Below are positions 54,301 to 63,018 of a DNA stretch of 64,000 nt, piece after piece. The stretch covers positions 103,253 to 167,252 of the forward strand of contig JBLIEQ010000005.1 in NCBI GenBank assembly GCA_047633175.1, given 5' to 3'. A model generated the notes under the pieces. That model searched no databases. It worked only from the letters and a program-made list of their open reading frames with translations, and was not told the origin of the DNA. The DNA comes from Motiliproteus sp047633175. GTDB taxonomy: Bacteria > Pseudomonadota > Gammaproteobacteria > Pseudomonadales > Balneatricaceae. The position numbers were made by a program, and so were the translations under genes. Within the stretch, counting starts at the first letter, position 1. Each line of letters opens with the position of its first letter.

Positions 54301-54564
54301 ATCACCCAGCCCGAAGGCACCACCACCTATCCGGGTTCAATGGATACTCGGGGTAAGCAGGCGCTGTATGACAACTATGGCCAGGATGAGATTCTGGTCA
54401 CCAAAGTGGATACCGCCGTTCATTCCACCAAAAAAGATGACTGGAAATCTAACACCTTCAAGTTTCGCAATGTTAAGTACGCGGTCGAAGAGCAGGCTGC
54501 CAGTTACAACGTGGATATCGATAGCCTGATGGATCTGATCAAAAACCAGCCGGAATACGATTAG
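51334..54564 (+). CDS. hsdR: Type I restriction endonuclease/translocase subunit
   Basis: A 1076-residue HsdR overlapping hsdS by 4 bases. The nuclease motif is RPDIVIYVNGIALGVIELKRS-like (Asp ... ExK, about residues 147-165). The SF2 motor shows HTQGSGKSLTMVWLA (Walker A), LVVTDRTELDEQI, FVDECHRTQSGKL (DECH box) and GFTGTPL. Full length without visible damage, so the system is probably active. Confidence 0.94.
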   Translation: MSEIGQRERATQDRVVRLFQDKNGLDYRYYGDWQDRANNSNIEETYLRAWLTGQGVDEGLISNALRQFKQAASMGDGKKLYHANKEVYGLLRYGVKVRQGQGDSTKTVWLIDWKNPLNNEFAIAEEVSVKGENSKRPDIVIYVNGIALGVIELKRSSVSVTEGIRQNLDNQKKTFIRDFFSTMQLLMAGNDTEGLRYGTIETSEKHYYGWKEENPAYNPEVDDRSKKNLALDDVDYADDLLDFDIINLCRKERLLEIIHDFIVFDAGVKKTCRHNQYFGVKAAQQRFLNKTKVNQAEVNQGGIIWHTQGSGKSLTMVWLAKWIREHVSNARVLVVTDRTELDEQIEGVFAGVDETITRSKNGADLIATLNEAEPWLLCSLVHKFGRKGADDKRNGRAADSDDLEPTDDQDTDAYLEALINNLPKDFNAKGNLFVFVDECHRTQSGKLHKAMKALLSNKEGREAVFVGFTGTPLLKKDKQKSIEVFGSFIHTYKFDEAVADGVVLDLQYEARDIDQYIRAPEKIDEWFDINTRGLTDMAKVQLKQRWGTMKKVLSSQNRLEMIVNDIWLDMKNKPRLMDGRGNAMLVCASIYQACKVYELFSRTELKGKCAIVTSYLPSPNDIKGEETGEGATEKLHQYEIYQQMLADYFEVPKGEAISKAEEFETRVKKQFKNEPGQMRLLIVVDKLLTGFDAPSATYLYIDKKMQDHGLFQAICRVNRLDGDDKEYGYIVDYKDLFHSLETSIGEYTSGAFDEYDDEDVAGLLTNRLDKSKEKLEEARETTKALCEPVLQPKALIDYMRYFCGDVANPGDLQLNEAKRVSLYKNVAALVRAYAGMANEMEAAGYSAREVQRIKDEVEHFSQMRQEIKLASKDEVDMKLYEPAMRRLLDTYIRADDSEKIIDFEELGLIELIVTKARLNPPGAQQQTTPEAMAETIENNMRKVIIDGQPINPKYYEKMSELLDALIAQRREEAISYEQYLKDVKKLAVSITQPEGTTTYPGSMDTRGKQALYDNYGQDEILVTKVDTAVHSTKKDDWKSNTFKFRNVKYAVEEQAASYNVDIDSLMDLIKNQPEYD

Positions 54565-55292
54565 TGGAAGCGTCTAAAACCCTTATTACCGTCAGCGGTA
54601 TCGATGTACAGATCGTCAGGAAAGGGATCAAAAACCTGCACCTCGGCGTCTACCCGCCGCACGGCCATGTGCGTGTCGCTGTGCCTGAGCACATCACCGA
54701 TGACAATATCCGCCTGGCGGTAGTGTCGAAGCTGAGCTGGATTAAGAAACAGCAGCAGGCGTTTGAAGATCAACCCCGCCAATCAGAGCGGCGCTACCTC
54801 TCAGGCGAATGCCATTATTTCTTTGGTAAAAAATGCCGTCTTGAGTTGATCGAGCGGGACGCCAAGCCCGAGATCAAGCTATTGAAGTCCGGCAGGCTCA
54901 AGCTGTTTGTCAGACCCGGAACGTCGGTGGAGAGCAAAGACAAGCTATTGAGCGCCTGGTACCGAGAACAGCTTAAGCGAGCCATTCCTGAGTTACTCGA
55001 TAAATGGCAACCCGTGGTCGGCAAAGAGGCGAACGTCTGGGGCATCAAACAGATGAAAACCAAATGGGGCAGTTGCAACATCGAACAAGGCCGCATCTGG
55101 TTGAACCTGGAGCTAGCGAAGAAACCACCGGAATGCTTAGAGTATATTCTGGTGCACGAGCTGGTTCATCTGCATGAACGCAACCACAACCAGCGATTTA
55201 AAGAGCTGCTTGATCAGTTTTTGCCTAACTGGCGAACGAGTCAGAAGACCTTGAATACCTCGCCGTTGGCGCATGAGGATTGGGTGTATTAA
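54564..55292 (+). CDS. YgjP/SprT-like zinc metalloprotease family protein
   Basis: A 242-residue protein with GTG 54564 overlapping the hsdR stop by one base. The C-terminal zinc site is LEYILVHELVHLHERNHNQRF (HExxH plus downstream His), after WGIKQMKTKWGSCN, both typical for the DUF45/YgjP family. These genes often close type I restriction operons. The role there is not established. Confidence 0.9.
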   Translation: MEASKTLITVSGIDVQIVRKGIKNLHLGVYPPHGHVRVAVPEHITDDNIRLAVVSKLSWIKKQQQAFEDQPRQSERRYLSGECHYFFGKKCRLELIERDAKPEIKLLKSGRLKLFVRPGTSVESKDKLLSAWYREQLKRAIPELLDKWQPVVGKEANVWGIKQMKTKWGSCNIEQGRIWLNLELAKKPPECLEYILVHELVHLHERNHNQRFKELLDQFLPNWRTSQKTLNTSPLAHEDWVY

Positions 55293-55439
55293 TTTGTTTA
55301 AAAATGGATTTTTTAGTGGCTAGGCCCAGCAATAGAAAACAGCGAAATATATCTATCGAAATGGATCCCCGGAATTTAGTTGAGCGTGACGGTCTGGTCA
55401 TGGACTTCAATACCCAGCAAATCCGGAGTTTAAAGAATG

Positions 55440-55536
55440 GGGCGCATGATCACTATCCTAACGTTGAGGTTTTTTTATAACAGCAAGCGGCGACATGGTT
55501 TCAATAATAAGTTACCGCCGATAGAATATGAAGAGC
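55440..55536 (+). pseudogene. IS3-family transposase (orfB) C-terminal scrap
   Basis: YNSKRRHGFNNKLPPIEYEE is the end of an IS3-type integrase-core transposase. The preceding NVEVF fits the same protein in a frame shifted across a T-run at 55470-55476. The remainder of 55293-55606 shows no other gene. Confidence 0.78.
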
Positions 55537-55606
55537 TGTACGGCACACGGCTGATGAGTGTCTATATAATTGGTGGCGATTCAACATTATGTTCTGAGTG
55601 GTTAGA

Positions 55607-55678
55607 ATGCTCAACATAAAAACATACATATTCGAATATATTTCGAAATATCCAAAGGATCTGGAAGCCATTATCTAA
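55607..55678 (+). CDS. 23-codon ORF coupled to the epimerase gene
   Basis: ATG 55607 to TAA 55676-55678 encodes a short Tyr/Ile/Lys-rich peptide (MLNIKTYIFEYISKYPK...). Its stop shares a base with the ATG of the next gene (TAATG). GTG 55598 is an alternative start. It could be a leader peptide that couples translation, a precursor peptide for the radical SAM operon, or chance. Support is only positional. Confidence 0.35.
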   Translation: MLNIKTYIFEYISKYPKDLEAII

Positions 55679-56580
55679 TGAAGAAAATTTTAATAACTGG
55701 TAACAAAGGTTTAGTCGGTAGACATTTAGATGCTGTACTAAACCAACGCGGCTATAATATTAAAGGTTGTGATATCGAAGATGCATCAGGTGATATAAAT
55801 GATCCCACCCGTTTAAGAAAAGCATTTCAGGGCGTTGATGGGGTTGTCCACCTTGCAGCCATATCCCGTGTAGTTTGGGGTGAGCGTGATCCGGTAAAGT
55901 GCTGGCAGACCAACGCTATAGCCAGTGAAAACCTGCTTAAGCTAGCGATTGAAAGCCCTCGGAAACCCTGGGTTCTGGTGGTCAGCAGCCGCGAGGTCTA
56001 TGGCGAACAGACCTCTTTACCTGTCTCTGACGATGCCGTTCTACAACCGGTCAATATCTATGGCCGCGCTAAGCTCTATATGGAAACAGCTGCGTTGCGG
56101 GCAAGGGAGTCAGGGCTAAATACAGCTATTGTGAGACTAGCAAATGTTTATGGATGCCCGCTAGATCACCATGATCGAGTATTGCCCGCCTTCTGTCGAA
56201 ATGCAGTGCTAGGGGAGCAGCTACGAGTAGATGGTTTTGATCACCTCTTCGATTTCACCCATGTTAAGGATACCGTCACAGGCATTGCTAGGTTGGTTGA
56301 AATGCTAGATAGCGGAGAGCAACATATCCCACCCATTCACCTTTTGCCTGGCATCGGTACCACGCTGAGACAAGCAGCAGAACTAGCTGTAAAGGCTGCT
56401 CAATCTGATTCTCCCATCGTTGAAGCTGCTTCGCGCAGCTACGACGTATGCCGTTTTATCGGTAATCCGGAACGCGCTCGTGCGTTATTAGGCTGGCAAG
56501 CTGAAATCACTCCCGATCAGGGAATTCGCCAGCTGGTGGATGCCTTTATGTCTATCGAAACTGCAGAAGCGATGTTATGA
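55678..56580 (+). CDS. NAD-dependent epimerase/dehydratase (extended SDR), operon gene 1
   Basis: A 300-residue extended short-chain dehydrogenase. The NAD-binding ITGNKGLVGRHL (GxxGxxG) opens the protein, VVHLAAISR and VVSSREVYGE follow, and the catalytic YGRAK (YxxxK) is near residue 146. It probably converts a nucleotide sugar. Its stop overlaps the next gene's ATG by 4 bases (ATGA). Confidence 0.88.
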   Translation: MKKILITGNKGLVGRHLDAVLNQRGYNIKGCDIEDASGDINDPTRLRKAFQGVDGVVHLAAISRVVWGERDPVKCWQTNAIASENLLKLAIESPRKPWVLVVSSREVYGEQTSLPVSDDAVLQPVNIYGRAKLYMETAALRARESGLNTAIVRLANVYGCPLDHHDRVLPAFCRNAVLGEQLRVDGFDHLFDFTHVKDTVTGIARLVEMLDSGEQHIPPIHLLPGIGTTLRQAAELAVKAAQSDSPIVEAASRSYDVCRFIGNPERARALLGWQAEITPDQGIRQLVDAFMSIETAEAML

Positions 56581-57872
56581 AAATAGTTAAGGTTATTCAT
56601 GGGTACCCGATGCTCTACAACGCCGGGTCAGAAGTGTATTCACAAACGATTTGCCACGGTTTGGTCAAACGAGGGCATGAAGTTCATGTATTTACTCGCG
56701 AAGAGGATTCGTTCAAGCCTGATGGCGCGATGCGTTACAGCCAAGATGCCGATGTGCCAGCAATCACACTTCACCTCGTTAATAACCCACGACATCGTGA
56801 CCGCTATCGCCTGGAGGTTATTGACCAACGTTTTGCACAACTTCTTGATCAGGTTAAGCCTGATATCGTTCACATTGGACACTTGAATCACCTATCCACA
56901 TCACTGGTATTCGCCGCCAAAGAGCGCAACATCCCCATTGTCTACACCCTGCACGATTATTGGCTGATGTGTCCACGCGGACAGTTCATGCAGATGCATT
57001 CTGCGGACGATAATTTGTGGGCTGCTTGTGATGGTCAAGAAAACCGCAAATGCGCTAGTCAATGCTATGCCCGCTACTTCTCTGGTGCACAGGAGGAACA
57101 AGAGCAGGACCTTAACTATTGGGAGGACTGGGTGGCCCGTCGTATGGCGCATATACACGAAGTAGTGAATCAGGTAGACCTTTTCATCTCTCCTGCTCGC
57201 TATCTAAAAGAGCGTTACGAGCGCGATTTCGGCTTACCGGAATCCAAAAGCATCTATTTAGACTATGGATTTGATCGCAGCCGAATGGCCGGACGTAAAC
57301 GGATTCCTGGCGAACCGTTCACCTTTGGTTATATCGGCACTCATATCCCGGCAAAAGGGGTACATCAGTTAATAGAGGCATTCGGTAAATTAAACGGCGA
57401 TGCCAAGCTGCGTATTTGGGGACGAGATCGTGGCCAAGATTCACAAGCGCTTCGGGCTATTGCAGAGGCGCTGCCACTTCATAAAAGGCATTGTGTCGAA
57501 TGGATGCCTGAATACAAAAACCAACAAATAGCCGTGGATGTATTTAGCAATACTGATGCTATTGTCACCTCATCTATCTGGGTTGAAAATTCACCGTTAG
57601 TCATTCATGAAGCTCAGCAAGCCCGAGTTCCGGTGATAACCGCAGATACCGGTGGAATGGGTGAGTATGTGGAGCATCAGGTAAATGGCTTGCTGTACCG
57701 GCATCGCGATGTCGATGATTTAGCATCCCAGATGCAGGTCTTACTGGATGACCCTGAGTTGGCAAGGCGGTTGGGGGAAAGAGGCTATGCGTACAGCGAA
57801 GACGGCGAGATCCCATGCATCGACCAGCATATTCTGGATCTAGAAGCCTGTTACGAGGGGTTAGTCGCATGA
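56577..57872 (+). CDS. Family 4-type glycosyltransferase, operon gene 2
   Basis: A 431-residue GT-B glycosyltransferase. The N-terminal acceptor domain starts VIHGYPMLYNAGSEVYSQT and has IVYTLHDYWLMCPRGQ. The C-terminal donor domain shows FGYIGTHIPAKGVHQLIEAF and SIWVENSPLVIHEAQQARVPV, the usual Ex7E-type nucleotide-sugar site. Cytoplasmic. It overlaps its neighbours by four bases on both sides, so it is part of one translationally coupled unit. Confidence 0.9.
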   Translation: MKIVKVIHGYPMLYNAGSEVYSQTICHGLVKRGHEVHVFTREEDSFKPDGAMRYSQDADVPAITLHLVNNPRHRDRYRLEVIDQRFAQLLDQVKPDIVHIGHLNHLSTSLVFAAKERNIPIVYTLHDYWLMCPRGQFMQMHSADDNLWAACDGQENRKCASQCYARYFSGAQEEQEQDLNYWEDWVARRMAHIHEVVNQVDLFISPARYLKERYERDFGLPESKSIYLDYGFDRSRMAGRKRIPGEPFTFGYIGTHIPAKGVHQLIEAFGKLNGDAKLRIWGRDRGQDSQALRAIAEALPLHKRHCVEWMPEYKNQQIAVDVFSNTDAIVTSSIWVENSPLVIHEAQQARVPVITADTGGMGEYVEHQVNGLLYRHRDVDDLASQMQVLLDDPELARRLGERGYAYSEDGEIPCIDQHILDLEACYEGLVA

Positions 57873-58903
57873 GTAAATCTAAATTTTGGCGTATCACCCT
57901 AGATACCAACCCTGACAATTGCAACCTCAGCTGCGTGATGTGTGAGGACCACTCTCCTTTTTCAAAGGATAGAAAGACACGCAAAGCTGAAGGGCGATTA
58001 CGGCCGATGATGAGCCGTACATTGCTGGAGAAGGTTATTCGCGAGGCGGCCGCGATGGGTATTCGTGAAATCATTCCATCAACCATGGGTGAACCGCTAC
58101 TGTACCCCCATTTTGATCTCTTTCTCGACCTGTGCCATGAACTGAACCTATCACTAAACCTTACGACCAACGGCACCTTCCCCAGCCGGGAAAAACATCA
58201 GAGTGTGGAGTACTGGGCCAAGCGGGTCGTCCCTATTGGCAGTGATGTAAAGATTTCTTGGAACGGTGCGAATGATGCGACACAAAAAGCCATCATGCAG
58301 GGGGCTCCTCTCCAAACACATATCGATAATGCACGACGTTTTATCGAAGTAAGAGACTCATTAAGCACCATCAACTATTGTTCAGTGACCATGCAGCTAA
58401 CTTTTATGCGAAGCAATCTGAACGAAATCCCCGATCTTTTGGAACTCGCCTTAGAGCTAGGTTTTGACAGGATTAAAGGCCATCAGCTTTGGGCACATTT
58501 TCCTGAGCTGGAAAAAGAAAGCCTGAGAAACGATATTCGTTACGCTGCACGATGGAACGAGATCGTCATTCACTGTAAAAAACGAGTAGCAGAGCACCAT
58601 GAAGCAGGAGGTAAACTATTCCGCTTAGATAACTTCTTTGAGCTGACTCTCGATAATCTAGATGACATAGTGCCCGACGGTACCTGTCCATTTTTGGGAC
58701 AGGAGATATGGGTTGATCCGACAGGAAGGCTTAATGTTTGCTGCGCTCCTGACCAGCAGCGTAAGACATTGGGGGATTTTGGATATTTAACAGATTCAAG
58801 TCTGGCATCCCTGGTCCAAAGCCCAGCCTATGTAGAGCTGACCCAACAGTATCAACAAAATCCACTGTGTAAAAAGTGCAACATGAGGCGTCCCAATGCC
58901 TAA
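57869..58903 (+). CDS. Radical SAM enzyme with SPASM-like C-terminus, operon gene 3
   Basis: A 344-residue enzyme; ATG 57869 overlaps the glycosyltransferase stop. The cluster motif is CNLSCVMCED (CxxxCxxC) at about residues 19-26, with STMGEPLLYPHFD as the SAM-binding GGE-like motif. The C-terminal cysteines (DGTCPFLG, LNVCCAPDQQ, NPLCKKCNMRR) could hold an auxiliary cluster as in SPASM enzymes that modify peptides or sugars. No obvious substrate gene is present, except perhaps the 23-codon ORF. Confidence 0.9.
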   Translation: MSKSKFWRITLDTNPDNCNLSCVMCEDHSPFSKDRKTRKAEGRLRPMMSRTLLEKVIREAAAMGIREIIPSTMGEPLLYPHFDLFLDLCHELNLSLNLTTNGTFPSREKHQSVEYWAKRVVPIGSDVKISWNGANDATQKAIMQGAPLQTHIDNARRFIEVRDSLSTINYCSVTMQLTFMRSNLNEIPDLLELALELGFDRIKGHQLWAHFPELEKESLRNDIRYAARWNEIVIHCKKRVAEHHEAGGKLFRLDNFFELTLDNLDDIVPDGTCPFLGQEIWVDPTGRLNVCCAPDQQRKTLGDFGYLTDSSLASLVQSPAYVELTQQYQQNPLCKKCNMRRPNA

Positions 58904-60569
58904 TTTAGAAGGGATAAACGTAGCCCCTTGTGGGACTCACCATTTACGCGCAGATGACACCAAACTATACGAAATCACGTTTGACGAGGTCCTACCGTTT
59001 CATCCTTCCTGCGGTTCACTTCATTTAGCTCCAGTCTCACATGAAGGGCAAAGTTGGCACATTCACCCAGACGGCGCTCCCGCCTATGCAAAACGATTTG
59101 ATCGCACCTTCGGTTTCTATGACGGCTATGCCGCTGTAGTGGAGGTTAACAGCTGGTTCCATATCGATCCTACAGGATCACCCTTGTACGCAGAGCGATA
59201 CCAATTTGCGGGAAATTTTCAAAGTAATTGCTGCGTGGTTTGCGACAGGGAGGGGGACTATTTTCATATCGATACTGCAGGGAAGTCTCTCTATAGCAAA
59301 AGATGGAAGTATTGCGGGGATTTTAGAGAGGGTATCGCCGTAGCACAACAACAATCTGGATTCAGTACCCATATTACAGTACGTGGTGAGTATCTGCATA
59401 AACACTGGTTTCAAGACCTGGATGTTTATCACAAAGGGTATGCAAGAGCACGAGACGACCGGGGCTGGCATCATATCGACAAGAACGGACTTAACGTATA
59501 TATCCAACGCTACGCCAACGTTGAGCCTTTTTATAACTCCTGCGCCCGTGTAGAGGCGTTTGACGGCAGCTTACGTGTCATCGATGAAACAGGTCAGATA
59601 TTACGCAGCTTGAGAGAACCTACAGCCAACTATTTCGCGGATCTGTCCTCTGACATGGTGGGTTACTGGCGAACCTTCACAATAGCAACTGGCGTTGAAC
59701 TAGGCGTATTTGAAGCACTACCAGGAAGTACGACAGGGCTGGCTGAAAAAACATGCTCGAGTCCAATGCTGATGGATCGCCTTCTGAAAGGACTAGCCGA
59801 ACTCAAACTAGTTAAAAAACAAAACCATATCTGGTCTGTTCTAGAAAAAGGTCAGTATTTAGCACGATCGCATTCTCATACTCTGGCTACCGCTGCGCTT
59901 GAATATCGAGGGGATTTACTTCAGCGCTGGTACGACCTTCCTGGCCTAATTCGTGGTAAAAGTCACTCTCAGGATATTTTTATATCCGTTGCAAATGATC
60001 CTGAACGGCTATCAGATCACCACTCCATGTTACGGAGTTACGCCCGACATGATTACTCAGATCTAATCGACGGACTGCCTATTGAACCCGGAGACATTGT
60101 ATTTGATGCAGGAGGAGGCACTGGTGAGCTGGCGTCCCTAGTGCAATCAGCCTACCCTGAAACCACCGTAATCTTAGGCGACCTTCCTCAAGTGGTAGCC
60201 AGATCAGCTAATTCAAATCGTCTTGGTTTTGATTTTTTTCTCCCTTGGCCGGTAAAGGCCGACAAAATCCTACTCGCCCGAGTATTGCACGATTGGTCAG
60301 ATGAAAAAGCTGAACTAATTCTGCACAACGCGATGAAAGCATTACAATCTTCTGGGAATATTTACATTTTAGAAATGCTGATGCCTGATAATAATTACGG
60401 TGGTGCGTTATGCGATCTTCATTTGCTTAGCAACACAGGTGGTCAAGAGCGAACAGAAGGAAAATATAGAGAACTGGCAAGTGCCTGTGGCCTAGTCATC
60501 AACGAGGTCTTCTCTACACAAGGCCTAATATCAATCTTAAGTCTTTCAGCAGACAAGGAGCGTACATGA
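58896..60569 (+). CDS. WG-repeat domain fused to an O-methyltransferase, operon gene 4
   Basis: A 557-residue fusion. Residues 30-245 hold about six WG/KWG-like repeats of roughly 40 residues, each with a [W/F]HI[D/H]xxG and Y..RY pattern (SWHIHPDGAPAYAKRF, WFHIDPTGSPLYAERY, YFHIDTAGKSLYSKRW, WHHIDKNGLNVYIQRY). From about 250 a class I methyltransferase of the acetylserotonin O-methyltransferase type follows: FDAGGGTGELASLV (SAM binding) and LLARVLHDWSDEKAE. The repeats may bind a peptide or glycan that the second domain methylates. Confidence 0.88.
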   Translation: MPNLEGINVAPCGTHHLRADDTKLYEITFDEVLPFHPSCGSLHLAPVSHEGQSWHIHPDGAPAYAKRFDRTFGFYDGYAAVVEVNSWFHIDPTGSPLYAERYQFAGNFQSNCCVVCDREGDYFHIDTAGKSLYSKRWKYCGDFREGIAVAQQQSGFSTHITVRGEYLHKHWFQDLDVYHKGYARARDDRGWHHIDKNGLNVYIQRYANVEPFYNSCARVEAFDGSLRVIDETGQILRSLREPTANYFADLSSDMVGYWRTFTIATGVELGVFEALPGSTTGLAEKTCSSPMLMDRLLKGLAELKLVKKQNHIWSVLEKGQYLARSHSHTLATAALEYRGDLLQRWYDLPGLIRGKSHSQDIFISVANDPERLSDHHSMLRSYARHDYSDLIDGLPIEPGDIVFDAGGGTGELASLVQSAYPETTVILGDLPQVVARSANSNRLGFDFFLPWPVKADKILLARVLHDWSDEKAELILHNAMKALQSSGNIYILEMLMPDNNYGGALCDLHLLSNTGGQERTEGKYRELASACGLVINEVFSTQGLISILSLSADKERT

Positions 60570-61159
60570 AATCACTTTTGCTTGTTCGTCATGCCGAGAG
60601 GCCCCACATCCCACAGCACGTCATTGGCAATGACGTTCTACTTACAGAACGAGGGGAAAAACAAACTCTTTTATTTGCTAACCAAATTCAGGGGCACGTA
60701 ATCAGCATCAGAAGCAGTCCTATACCTCGATGTTTGCAAACGGCTAAACTCATCGCTATGAAAACAGGTTTTTCGGCAGCATCTGTGCAGACATCTCAAT
60801 TACTCGGGGATCCAGGATTTATCATTGAGGACGGAGAACGAGCATGGAAGCACTGGCAAGAAAAAGGCCATCACGGTGTAAATCAGCACCTGCTAGACGG
60901 AACTAGTCGCTGGGAGGGGTTCGCACCGCTGGACCAGGCAACTAAGGAGATGACTCAGGTGATCTCAAATAGTTTGAATGAAGCTGATGACGGGGTTCAT
61001 GTTTGGATTACGCACGATACCATCCTGGCCACGTATGCATCTCGGGTGCTCCAAGAAAGGCTGAATCTGGATCAATGGCCGGATTTTCTTGGCTATTTAC
61101 GCGTAGACCTACGTGAGCATAAATTGTATTTCAGATATGTAAAGAGCTTCGCGCCGTAG
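60566..61159 (+). CDS. Histidine phosphatase superfamily protein, operon gene 5
   Basis: A 197-residue protein with the catalytic LLVRHAERPHI (RHxE) at residue 7, SSPIPRCLQTAKLIA and the second histidine in WITHDTILATYAS. It overlaps the methyltransferase gene by four bases. It likely removes phosphate from a pathway intermediate. It is the last gene of the coupled operon. Confidence 0.9.
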   Translation: MKSLLLVRHAERPHIPQHVIGNDVLLTERGEKQTLLFANQIQGHVISIRSSPIPRCLQTAKLIAMKTGFSAASVQTSQLLGDPGFIIEDGERAWKHWQEKGHHGVNQHLLDGTSRWEGFAPLDQATKEMTQVISNSLNEADDGVHVWITHDTILATYASRVLQERLNLDQWPDFLGYLRVDLREHKLYFRYVKSFAP

Positions 61160-61331
61160 TCGGTGTTTTTCTAAAAACGCGTAGTACAGAAGTCGATTTG
61201 CAAAAATAACCGGCTAAATTACAAAATAGAAGCTTCTGGAGCATATTTCGGCCCATCATGAACACCCATACCGGTCCCAAGATGAACACTATTGCCGGTT
61301 TTACCAGAATTACTGTTCACCATCCCGGAAT

Positions 61332-61373
61332 CTGGCTATCGATAACAACATCGCTGAATGTGATATTCGCTAA
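61332..61373 (+). pseudogene. IS66-family transposase scrap
   Basis: LAIDNNIAECDIR followed by TAA matches the conserved DNN-A-E segment of IS66 transposases. Nothing else of the element is visible. The remaining sequence between 61160 and 61674 shows no gene. Confidence 0.65.
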
Positions 61374-61674
61374 TTTACCACTGACCGGAATTATCCGCGG
61401 TTCGCAGTTATGGAAGATTGCGCCTAGAGACGTGGACGATATGCCAGAATGGATGCTGTTCTGTTAGAAATATCCAAAAAAACCTATCCTGTATCGCTTC
61501 TCTATTTAGTGCATCTATTTACCGTACATAACTACAGGGTCTGTAGAAACTGCAAGATCCTATCCGACGGCCGGTATCGTAATTGGGTAAGAGGTAGCTT
61601 TATGTGTGGAATATAATTCTCGACTAAAGTCAGAGGTATGGTTAAATAAGTAGCTTAATAACGGACGTTTTATA

Positions 61675-63018
61675 ATGAACATTACGGTTTTTGGAACGGG
61701 TTATGTTGGCTTAGTTCAAGCGGCAGTACTTGCCGAGGTCGGTAACAATGTCGTTTGCATCGACACCGATGGCGCTAAAATAGAGCGATTAAAGCAGGGT
61801 GATGTTCCTATTTATGAACCAGGGCTATCCGCGTTAATTGCGCAGAACCTGTCTGCCGGTCGTATTATGTTTACAACCGATGCCGCGATAGGTGTTGACC
61901 ACGGGCATATCCAGTTTATTGCAGTAGGGACCCCACAGGATGAAGATGGCAGTGCCGATCTTAAATATGTGCTGGCGGTCGCCGAGACCATTGCCCGACA
62001 GATGTCGAATCATAAAACGATCGTCAATAAATCAACGGTACCGGTCGGGACGGCCGATAAGGTCAAGTCCAAAGTTGCGCAGGTTTTGTCTGAGCGCGGT
62101 ATGACCCTTGAGTTTGATGTGGTCTCTAATCCTGAGTTTTTGAAGGAAGGCTCTGCCGTCAATGATTGCATGCGGCCTGAACGCATCATCGTAGGCACCG
62201 ATAGCGCGGCAGCAGAGGTGCGGCTCAAAGAGCTGTACGCTCCCTTTAGCCGTAATCATGACAAGATGATCGTGATGAATATCCGCAGCGCCGAGCTAAC
62301 CTAGTATGCGGCTAACTGCATGTTGGCGACCAAGATCTCATTTATAAATGAGATGGCTAATCTGGCCGAACTACTGGGTGCGGATATCGAGATGGTGCGC
62401 AAGGGGATCGGCTCTGATCCCCGCATTGGCTACCAGTTTATCTATCCGGGTTGTGGCTATGGTGGCTCCTGCTTCCCGAAAGATGTACAAGCACTCAAAC
62501 GTACGGCTGAGGCTTTGGGTTACGAACCGCGTGTGCTACGTGCGGTCGAGGCGGTTAACGAAGCGCAGAAACACAGGCTATTCGAACAGATCGCTAAGCA
62601 TTATCAACAGGATCTTCACGGTAAAATGTTTTCACTCTGGGGGCTCAGTTTTAAACCCAATACGGACGATATGCGCGAAGCAGCGTCCCGGGTGTTGTTG
62701 GAAGGCCTTTGGTCTGCCGGTGCCAAGGTCCAGGCTTTCGATCCAAAGGCGATGGAGGAAGCGCAACGGATTTATGGCCTACGTGATGATTTGACGCTGG
62801 TTGGGACCAAAGAGGCTGCTCTGCAGGGTGCCGATGCCTTGGTTATCGTTACCGAGTGGCAGAGCTTCCGGCCACCTGATTTTGATCTGATCAAAGACCG
62901 CCTCAACGACAAGGTTATTTTTGACGGTCGTAATCTGTATGAACCGGAGCGTATCGAAAGCCAAGGGCTGGCTTACTACGCCATCGGCCGCGGGCGATCA
63001 GTGCTGCAGAGTAAATAA
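61675..63018 (+). pseudogene. ugd: UDP-glucose 6-dehydrogenase with in-frame amber codon
   Basis: One frame runs through 61675-63018 except for TAG at 62302-62304. The NAD fold (FGTGYVGLVQAAVLAEVGN), VPVGTADKVKSK, NPEFLKEGSAVND, the catalytic cysteine in GCGYGGSCFPKDV, and the C-terminal LSFKPNTDDMREAAS are all intact, giving about 447 codons. The amber falls where family members have Lys in AELTKYAAN, the catalytic lysine. AAG to TAG is one base change. The gene would make UDP-glucuronate for surface polysaccharide. As read it is broken; suppression or base error are alternatives. Confidence 0.85.

Noticed and set aside
61258..61467. 69-codon plus-strand frame
   Set aside because: It overlaps the IS66 scrap in a different frame, so it is likely accidental.
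62302..62304. Amber codon as genuine recoding (for example pyrrolysine)
   Set aside because: It cannot be supported from this window: no suppressor tRNA or synthetase is seen, and another nonsense codon (TAA in the DUF3179 gene) shows that ordinary mutation or base errors occur here.
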